This document shows, in pieces, positions 1-4,608 of a DNA stretch of 7,131 nucleotides. Position numbers and translations under genes: made by a program. Origin of the DNA: Spirochaetaceae bacterium (GTDB lineage Bacteria > Spirochaetota > Spirochaetia > Treponematales > Breznakiellaceae); contig JAITHF010000179.1 in the NCBI GenBank assembly GCA_031280115.1, forward strand, positions 1 to 7,131, read 5' to 3'. The notes beneath the pieces were generated by a model. That model had not been told where the DNA came from. It made no database searches and worked only from the letters and a program-made list of their open reading frames with translations. Each line of letters starts with the position of its first letter. The first letter of the stretch is position 1.

Positions 1-375
1 GTGCAAACGGCGGCTGCTGAAACAGCCGGAGGCTGCCGGCGCTTCATGGTTTGCGGCTCATAGCGCAAACCACGGCTGCTGAAACAGCCGGAGGCTGCCC
101 CCAAACCCCCAACTAACGGCTGCCTGCGCTGCGCCCGTGCGCCATCGAATCCCGCTGAGGCGCAACTTTAAGCGATCCCTGCACCAGAAACCCGGCCTGC
201 CGTACCTTGAGTCACGAAAACAGCCTTCGGCTGCCCGCAGGGGGTGGCGCTTGGGGCGAAGATAGGTTAAGATAAACTGTATGTATCATAGGCAGCAGGC
301 TTTCGATGCCGGGCCGTATCCGGCCAAAGCGCAGAGAAAACAAAAAGCGGCTGCCTCACCGGATATGAAATAAAT
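1..375. other. Repeat-rich non-coding region upstream of the hydroxylase operon
   Basis: No credible gene lies here. Positions 1-36 and 63-98 are near-identical copies (period 62). A 9-base-stem hairpin is formed by 47-55 and 64-72. CAGCC-NNN-GGCTG hairpins occur at 23-35, 85-97 and 221-233. Positions 37-163 are related to 4381-4510. The last ~115 bases (261-375) are less repetitive and probably hold the operon leader: an AT-rich stretch at 264-292 and a GGCCG-TATC-CGGCC hairpin at 312-325. I could not assign a convincing -35/-10 pair or a known riboswitch. The first gene has no clear Shine-Dalgarno sequence before its ATG. Confidence 0.7.
37..163 (+). repeat. Dispersed repeat module, copy 1 (direct to copy at 4381)
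   Basis: Compared by eye, 37-110 matches 4381-4454 at about 70 of 74 positions without gaps. The similarity continues more weakly to about 163 (4455-4510). In the opposite orientation, 131-163 matches 3934-3966 at about 30 of 33 positions, including an exact 16-base match (131-146 against 3951-3966). The module is therefore present at least three times in this window: two direct copies and one inverted copy. It contains a CAGCCGGAGGCTG hairpin at 85-97. No coding potential is seen. Confidence 0.85.
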
Positions 376-2556
376 ATGAAAAGACAGGCGTTATTTATAG
401 ACGATATAACGGTTCAAGGCAGCTATTTCGCCGTAACCATCCGCTCTCCAGTGGCAGGGGGGCGGCTCATTGATATTAATCCCCCCTCAATGCCAAGCTC
501 CTATACCCTTATCCGGGCTGAAACCATCCCCGGGGACAAACAGCTGCCGGACTTTCCCGTGCCGGTCCTGGCGTCCCAAAACCTCTCCTATATCGGCGAG
601 CCTGTGGCTGTCCTTGTAGGGCCCCAAGAGGGAAGGCTGCGGGACTACGCGAGCCGGTGCCGGGTTATTGCCGAGGAAAAAACCCCTGAGCCGGCGCTCT
701 TTCTTGAACGGGTAATTGCGGACAACACCGGCGCCGCAGACCGCCCCGGGCCGGAAACAGCAGGCCCGCCGGACGGGGAGGGCTGTACCGCGCAAACAGA
801 GAAAACAGAGAAAATAGAGAAAATAGAGAAAATAGAGAAAAAAATCCGCGGCGCCTATGCCACGGGCATCCAGGAGCATTGGTACGCCGACCCCCACGGC
901 GCGGTGGCGGCCTATTCGCCGGAGGAGGCGCGGATAACCGTGTACACCGCAAGCCAGTGGGTCTTTCATGTGCGGCGCTCGGTGGCGCGGGTTTTGGGCA
1001 TACCGGACAAAACCGTGCTGGTTCAGCCCGCCTGGATAGGGCTGCACCTTGACGGGAAAATATGGTATCCCTCGCTTGTGGCCTGCCACGCGGCGCTTGG
1101 GGCCTTTATCGCCAAGAAGCCGGTGAAACTCATCTTGACCAAAGAGGAGGACTTCCGGTATTCCCCCAAACGGAACGCCGCGTCCATCGAGATTACAAGC
1201 GCCCTGGGGAGCCGGGGGGAGGCGGTGGAAACCGCTGTTACCGCCTCGGTGGACCTGGGCGCCCAAGGTATCTTCGCCGAAGAGATCTTGGACAGAACCT
1301 GCCTCGGATGCCTCGGGGCGTATCATCTGGGCAGGGTGCGCCTTGAGGCAAAGGCCGCGGGCACCGCTATCCCGCCTCAGGGCCCGCTTTCAGGGTTCGG
1401 CCTGTCCCAAGGGTTTTTCGCCCTTGAACGGCAGGTCTCCCGAATCGCCGATTCCCTGGGCCAGGATCCGGCGGAGTGGCGGAAACGGAACCTCCGGCGC
1501 GGCGGGGACCTTGCCATAGGGGTCCCGCTTGAAACGCCGCCCCTTGAGGATATTATCAACGAGGCTGCGAGAGGCGCTGATTATTACCGGAAGTGGTCGG
1601 CCTATGAGCTTTTGAGGCAGTGCCGGCGGGATTCTCTTTGGAAAGAGCGGGACGAGCCTATCCGGGGCATCGGAATCGCGGCGGCGTATCAGGGGAGCGG
1701 CTTTCTGTACAGTTATAACCGCGCGGATGAGGGGGTTTATACGGTTGAGGCCGCGCTGGATCGGGACGGGTTTCTGGAAATCAAGGCCAGCGTCATCTCC
1801 GCCAATTATTCCCATATCAGGATGTGGCGGGAAATGGCGTCAGAGATACTGGCGCTTGAGGGGGAGCTTATACGGATTAACCTGGGTAATACGGATACGG
1901 CCCCTGATTCCGGCCCGGGAACCAATTCGCGGAACATAGGCGCCATAACCCGCCTTGTAGAGGGCGCGTGCAGGGCCCTGCAAAAAGAGCGGCTTAAGGC
2001 GGAGCCGCCGCTGGCTGTCCGCCAGTCCTCGTCGCCGCTCTGGAAAATACCCTGGGAAGGGAAAACCCCCGGGCCCTGCGGGGGCAGGCGCTTTGACCAG
2101 CAGGCGCTTGCGGACCTTGCCTGGGGCGCGGCGGCGGTTGAGGTGGAGATTGACCCTGTGTCGTATACGCCGCGTATCCGGGGGGTCTGGCTCGCGGTGG
2201 ACTGCGGCAGGGTTCTTGCGGAGGAACGGGCCCGGCTCACCCTTATCCAGTCAACTATTCACGCCCTGGGCTGGGCTTCGCGGGAAGAGCTTTACTATAC
2301 AGGCGGGGTTATTCCGGACCCCCTCTTTTATACCTATGATATACCGCCTCCTTCGGATATCCCGCCGATACGGGTCTCGTTTATCAAGCGGGAATCTTCC
2401 CGGGCCAAAGGCATCGAGGAGCTTCCGTTCAGCACGGTTCCTGCGGCGTATATCCAGAGCGTCTCTCAGGCGCTGGACCATCCTTTTGAGGCCATCCCCT
2501 TACACGCCCGCGCTATTTGGGAAACCGGAAAACTTGCGCGGCAGGAGCCGGTATGA
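376..2556 (+). CDS. Molybdopterin-binding large subunit of a xanthine dehydrogenase-family molybdenum hydroxylase (divergent)
   Basis: This 726-residue protein is about the length of stand-alone XdhA-type subunits. Residues ~1-110 resemble the aldehyde oxidase/xanthine dehydrogenase a/b hammerhead domain, including YIGEPVAVLVG. A charged linker follows, with TEK/IEK repeats at ~141-155. Residues ~159-720 resemble the Mo-cofactor-binding domains: SQWVFHVRRSVARVLGIP near 193-210, LGQDPAEWRKRNL after ~363, and GPGTNSRNIGA at 513-523. GIEELPF at 679-685 places Glu682 where the family's catalytic glutamate is expected. Oddities: the usual GGGFGGK is AWIGLHLDGK (219-228), the usual FRGFGxPQ is LSGFGLSQ (338-345, Arg to Ser), and the usual GQG loop appears as SANYS (475-479). 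It probably accepts electrons from hydroxylation of a purine or other heterocycle or aldehyde, but the substrate cannot be read from sequence. The ATG at 376 lacks a strong ribosome site. The stop overlaps the next gene's ATG (ATGA). Family confidence is high; classical xanthine activity is uncertain. Confidence 0.85.
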   Translation: MKRQALFIDDITVQGSYFAVTIRSPVAGGRLIDINPPSMPSSYTLIRAETIPGDKQLPDFPVPVLASQNLSYIGEPVAVLVGPQEGRLRDYASRCRVIAEEKTPEPALFLERVIADNTGAADRPGPETAGPPDGEGCTAQTEKTEKIEKIEKIEKKIRGAYATGIQEHWYADPHGAVAAYSPEEARITVYTASQWVFHVRRSVARVLGIPDKTVLVQPAWIGLHLDGKIWYPSLVACHAALGAFIAKKPVKLILTKEEDFRYSPKRNAASIEITSALGSRGEAVETAVTASVDLGAQGIFAEEILDRTCLGCLGAYHLGRVRLEAKAAGTAIPPQGPLSGFGLSQGFFALERQVSRIADSLGQDPAEWRKRNLRRGGDLAIGVPLETPPLEDIINEAARGADYYRKWSAYELLRQCRRDSLWKERDEPIRGIGIAAAYQGSGFLYSYNRADEGVYTVEAALDRDGFLEIKASVISANYSHIRMWREMASEILALEGELIRINLGNTDTAPDSGPGTNSRNIGAITRLVEGACRALQKERLKAEPPLAVRQSSSPLWKIPWEGKTPGPCGGRRFDQQALADLAWGAAAVEVEIDPVSYTPRIRGVWLAVDCGRVLAEERARLTLIQSTIHALGWASREELYYTGGVIPDPLFYTYDIPPPSDIPPIRVSFIKRESSRAKGIEELPFSTVPAAYIQSVSQALDHPFEAIPLHARAIWETGKLARQEPV
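796..840 (+). repeat. In-frame 9-base tandem repeat in the large-subunit linker
   Basis: Five tandem 9-base units, two ACAGAGAAA followed by three ATAGAGAAA, encode (T/I)EK repeated five times (residues 141-155). The tract is A-rich and pyrimidine-poor inside an otherwise GC-rich gene. It sits in the linker between the hammerhead domain and the first Mo-cofactor domain. Gain or loss of units would keep the frame, so it should vary linker length rather than switch the gene off. Confidence 0.9.
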
Positions 2557-3038
2557 CTGTGGGATTTATGCTCAACGGCGAAGAGGTGATTACCCAGTCA
2601 GACGCGAACACCCGCCTTTCTGCCATCCTGCGGGGGACTTTCGGGCTTCTTGAGACAAAGTCGGGCTGTTTAATCGGGCAGTGCGGCGCCTGTTCGGTTA
2701 TCTTTAACGGCAAGCTGGTAAAATCGTGCCTGGTGCCGGCGTTCCGCGCTGACCGCAGCGAGATTATCACCATCGAGGGCTTTGCCCGGTCTGACGAGTA
2801 CGGGGACATTATACGGGGCTTTGAGAAAGCCGGCGTGGAAACCTGCGGGTACTGCCATACTGGGAAGGTTTTAACAGTGGAGAGCATCCTTGCAAGGCAG
2901 ATGGCACAGGCCCGCTCGGAGATACTCGCCGCCTTTTGGGGCATACGGTGCCGCTGCACCGAACCTGAGAGCCTTGTGGAGGCGGTTCTCTCTTCGGCGG
3001 ATATGCGGCAGCGGAGAATTTATGGACGATCCTCGTAA
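2553..3038 (+). CDS. 2Fe-2S iron-sulfur subunit of the molybdenum hydroxylase
   Basis: This 161-residue electron-transfer subunit has the two-domain CoxS/XdhC-type (small subunit) architecture. The N-terminal plant-ferredoxin-like domain carries Cys39, Cys44, Cys47 (GCLIGQCGACSV) and Cys59 (KSCLV). The C-terminal helical [2Fe-2S] domain carries Cys98, Cys101 (CGYCHTG) and Cys133, Cys135 (RCRCTEP). All eight cluster ligands are present, so both clusters should form. The residue before CGYC is Thr97, where many family members have Gln that contacts the molybdopterin. The ATG at 2553 was chosen because it overlaps the upstream stop as ATGA, has AGGAG at 2543-2547, and gives the expected N-terminus (GFMLNGEEV); the TTG at 2517 would add 12 residues with no family support. 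It should pass electrons from the Mo site to the FAD subunit encoded next. Cytoplasmic, no signal peptide. Confidence 0.95.
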   Translation: MTVGFMLNGEEVITQSDANTRLSAILRGTFGLLETKSGCLIGQCGACSVIFNGKLVKSCLVPAFRADRSEIITIEGFARSDEYGDIIRGFEKAGVETCGYCHTGKVLTVESILARQMAQARSEILAAFWGIRCRCTEPESLVEAVLSSADMRQRRIYGRSS

Positions 3039-3864
3039 CCAGCTCTTTTTCCCCGCCGCGTTTCAGGAACTTTTCCAGCACTGGGAAAAGGCGCCTGACG
3101 CGGTTCCCTTTGCCGGCGGAACCCAGCTCCTGCGGCAGTGCGGGGCCTGGGCCCAGAATATCCCCCGAAACGTGCTTTCCCTGCACCGGCTTGAGGACCT
3201 GCACCGGGTTACCCGCAATGAGCGGTATCTTGAGATAGGCGCGATGGTTACGCTCAACGAGATTATCAATCTGGGGAAAATCGTGCCGGAGGTATTTATC
3301 CGCTGCCTTTCAGAGATAGGGGGCATCCAAATCAGGAATCTTGCCACCATAGGCGGGAATATCTGCGCCAAACCGTTCCGGCTTGACACGGCGGCGCCGC
3401 TTGCCGCGCTGGACGCGCACTGCGAGCTGCGTACCGCCTCCGGCGTCCGGTGGATTCCGGCGGCGCGGTTTTTCAGCGCTGCTGAGGAGCGCCCGCCGGG
3501 TCCTCAGGAGCTTCTTACCAGAGTCCGCGTGCCTTTGGAGCAGTGGGATTATTCGCTGTACAAGAAGTTTCGGAACCCGCCCCATGACAGCGGCGGCGCT
3601 GTTATGGTGTTTATGCTGCGGAGCCAGAAAAACGTGCTTACCGATATACGGCTCGTGTTTTCCGGCAGTTCTATCCTGCGGGACCGGAACAGCGAGACCC
3701 TGCTTATCGGCAAGGCCCTTCCTCTTGAAAGGCGGGACGTGCATAGTTTTGTTGAGCAGTGGGAGCGCGCCATGCTTCCTGCGGGGTCTTTAGAAATACA
3801 AGATTTCCTGCGGGAACGTATTATAAACTTTATTGAAACGAATCTCCTCACCCTCACTGACTAA
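3022..3864 (+). CDS. FAD-binding subunit of the molybdenum hydroxylase (CoxM/XdhB-like)
   Basis: This 280-residue protein has the usual length for the FAD subunit of bacterial xanthine dehydrogenase/CO dehydrogenase-family enzymes. The N-terminal FAD-binding region has PFAGGTQLL (29-37), matching the family AGGTDL signature with Gln for Asp. RNLATIGGNIC (105-115) matches the second flavin-binding signature RxxATIGGNI. Residues ~165-265 fit the C-terminal CO-dehydrogenase-flavoprotein domain. The ATG at 3022 has GGAG at 3013-3016 five bases upstream and overlaps the end of the iron-sulfur gene by 17 bases, which indicates translational coupling. An earlier in-frame start at 2890 would overlap the iron-sulfur gene deeply and add residues unlike the family. 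The product should receive electrons from the 2Fe-2S subunit and pass them to NAD+ or another acceptor. This is the last gene of the operon. Confidence 0.93.
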   Translation: MDDPRNQLFFPAAFQELFQHWEKAPDAVPFAGGTQLLRQCGAWAQNIPRNVLSLHRLEDLHRVTRNERYLEIGAMVTLNEIINLGKIVPEVFIRCLSEIGGIQIRNLATIGGNICAKPFRLDTAAPLAALDAHCELRTASGVRWIPAARFFSAAEERPPGPQELLTRVRVPLEQWDYSLYKKFRNPPHDSGGAVMVFMLRSQKNVLTDIRLVFSGSSILRDRNSETLLIGKALPLERRDVHSFVEQWERAMLPAGSLEIQDFLRERIINFIETNLLTLTD

Positions 3865-3878
3865 CCCCCTGCGGGGGA

Positions 3879-3966
3879 TTCACGTGCTTCTCGCGGCGGG
3901 AGGGTTTGCAATTTTAGTCACAACCCTGAAGCGGCGCCTCAGCGCGCTTTGATGGCGCACGGGCGC
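3879..3966 (-). repeat. Outer inverted repeat, left arm (dispersed module in reverse orientation)
   Basis: The reverse complement of 4474-4561 matches this 88-base stretch without gaps at about 75 of 88 positions (by eye). Long identical blocks include TTCACGTGCTTC at the outer end and GAAGCGGCGCCTCA in the middle. The inner end (3934-3966) also matches 131-163 in reverse. It starts only 14 bases after the FAD-subunit stop codon. Confidence 0.88.
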
Positions 3967-3990
3967 GAGGCAGGAAGCCTTTATGGGTGG

Positions 3991-4015
3991 TTTGGAGGGT
4001 CTATGACCCTCCAAA
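3991..4015 (+). terminator. Probable transcription terminator of the hydroxylase operon
   Basis: A perfect 10-base stem (TTTGGAGGGT at 3991-4000 with ACCCTCCAAA at 4006-4015) encloses a 5-base loop. Two further G-U pairs can extend it outward. The 3' side is followed by the T-rich TTCTCTT. It lies about 125 bases after the last stop codon of the operon. The stem is strong but the T tract is interrupted, so it may be bidirectional or a processing site. Confidence 0.5.
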
Positions 4016-4022
4016 TTCTCTT

Positions 4023-4047
4023 AAAGAGGCGCGAAAGCGCCGGTAAT
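4023..4047 (+). repeat. Inner inverted repeat, left arm, containing a GAAA-capped hairpin
   Basis: This arm matches the reverse complement of 4331-4354 apart from one inserted base. Within it, GGCGC-GAAA-GCGCC (4028-4041) forms a 5-base stem with a GNRA-type tetraloop. TTTTT follows at 4047-4051, so it could also serve as a weak terminator. The right arm has the shorter GGCGC-TTC-GCGCC form (4337-4349). The two arms face each other across the 21-base array. Confidence 0.8.
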
Positions 4048-4081
4048 TTTTAATATACCAACAGAGCACGGCAGGAAAACC

Positions 4082-4292
4082 GGTTTTTTTGCCAGCAAAA
4101 TAAGTTTTTTTGCCAGCAAAATAAGTTTTTTTGCCAGCAAAATAAGTTTGTTTGCTAGCAAAATAAGTTTGTTTGCTAGCAAAATAAGTTTTTTTGCCAG
4201 CAAAATAAGTTTGTTTGCTAGCAAAATAAGTTTGTTTGCTAGCAAAATAAGTTTGTTTGCTAGCAAAATAAGTTTGTTTGCCAGCAAAATAA
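4082..4292 (+). repeat. 21-base tandem array 1 (ten copies)
   Basis: The core GCYAGCAAAATAA begins at 4091 and recurs exactly every 21 bases, ten times (4091, 4112, 4133, 4154, 4175, 4196, 4217, 4238, 4259, 4280). Each core is preceded by a T-rich spacer. Spacer and core vary together: TTTTTTT goes with GCC (copies 1, 2, 3, 6) and GTTTGTTT with GCT (copies 4, 5, 7, 8, 9). Copy 10 is a hybrid, GTTTGTTT with GCC. In GCT units, TTTGCTAGCAAA is a perfect 12-base palindrome. The array is strongly AT-rich against its surroundings. The 21-base period keeps every frame open, so long ORFs here are expected by construction. Confidence 0.97.
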
Positions 4293-4305
4293 ACTATCCT
4301 GTCCC
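4285..4305 (+). repeat. Array-end motif, copy 1
   Basis: The last core of array 1 runs into AAAATAAACTATCCTGTCCC (4286-4305). The same 20 bases plus one preceding C are found at 7111-7131, at the right end of array 2 and in the same orientation. It is an exact 21-base match between two loci whose repeat units differ, so it is likely a defined boundary element. Confidence 0.93.
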
Positions 4306-4330
4306 CGCATAAATCATTATGTTATAACGA

Positions 4331-4354
4331 ATTACCGGCGCTTCGCGCCTCTTT
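4331..4354 (-). repeat. Inner inverted repeat, right arm
   Basis: This is the reverse-complement counterpart of 4023-4047, with one base missing in the loop. It contains the GGCGC-TTC-GCGCC hairpin at 4337-4349. It lies 25 bases after the array-end motif. Confidence 0.78.
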
Positions 4355-4380
4355 GGGAAGAATTTAGGGGCTTTTTTTAC

Positions 4381-4561
4381 CGGCGCTTCATGGTTTACGG
4401 CTCATAGTGCAAACGACGACTGCTGAAACAGCCGGAGGCTGCCCCCAAACCCCCGCTAAAGGCGTCATGCGCTGCGCCCTTTCGCCATCGAAGCGCGGTG
4501 AGGCGCCGCTTCTGGGTTGTGACTAAACGTGCGAACCCGCTCACCGCAGGAAGCACGTGAA
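4381..4561 (+). repeat. Dispersed repeat module, copy 2, including the outer inverted repeat right arm
   Basis: Positions 4381-4454 match 37-110 at about 70 of 74 positions, and 4407-4442 also resembles 1-36. Positions 4474-4561 are the reverse complement of 3879-3966 at about 75 of 88 positions. CAGCC-NNN-GGCTG hairpins occur at 4429-4441 and, just outside, 4563-4575. The 47-72 hairpin of copy 1 is degraded here: the changes corresponding to positions 53 and 71 are not compensated. This argues against strong selection on that stem. The module ends about 50 bases before the phosphohexomutase start. Confidence 0.87.
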
Positions 4562-4608
4562 ACAGCCTTCGGCTGCGCAGGGGGTGGTAATAATTTTGAA
4601 AAAGGTAT

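Larger units (their letters stand above)
3865..4608. other. Intergenic repeat locus between the hydroxylase operon and the phosphohexomutase gene
   Basis: These 744 bases hold no credible gene. From left to right: outer inverted-repeat arm (3879-3966), a perfect hairpin (3991-4015), inner inverted-repeat arm (4023-4047), ten 21-base units (to ~4292) ending in a motif shared with the second array, inner arm in reverse (4331-4354), and direct-repeat module with outer arm in reverse (4381-4561). The layout is roughly a mirror centred on the array. An AT-rich patch at 4306-4330 could carry a promoter, but no convincing -35/-10 pair was found. Confidence 0.85.

Noticed and set aside
365..373. Three-codon mini-ORF (ATG AAA TAA) just before the hydroxylase operon
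   Set aside because: It is too short to support without a ribosome site or conservation; chance occurrence is likely in this AT-rich patch.
1..375. Molybdenum-cofactor riboswitch or other leader RNA for the hydroxylase operon
   Set aside because: Hairpins are present, but they belong mainly to the dispersed repeat. I could not match the conserved riboswitch core. A covariance-model search would decide.
487..1326. 279-residue minus-strand ORF opposite the large subunit
   Set aside because: It is an antisense shadow of a clear gene in GC-rich DNA. Its product has no recognisable domain, and its low-complexity stretch mirrors the 9-base repeat.
2517..2552. Longer N-terminus for the iron-sulfur subunit from TTG 2517
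   Set aside because: ATG 2553 has a good ribosome site and stop-start overlap and gives the normal family N-terminus.
2890..3021. Longer N-terminus for the FAD subunit from 2890
   Set aside because: It would overlap the conserved cysteine region of the iron-sulfur gene, and the added residues do not resemble the family.
4021..4287. 88-residue minus-strand ORF with LANKLIL repeats
   Set aside because: It is a by-product of a 21-base tandem array, which cannot create stops within a frame. It begins at a TTG inside the repeat, and no clear ribosome site was seen.
4082..4305. CRISPR array
   Set aside because: The units are contiguous 21-base repeats with no unique spacers, and no cas genes are present. 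The same applies to 6952-7131.
3865..4608. Complete insertion sequence
   Set aside because: There are inverted repeats but no transposase or remnant of one, and no target-site duplication could be identified. It is annotated as a repeat locus instead.
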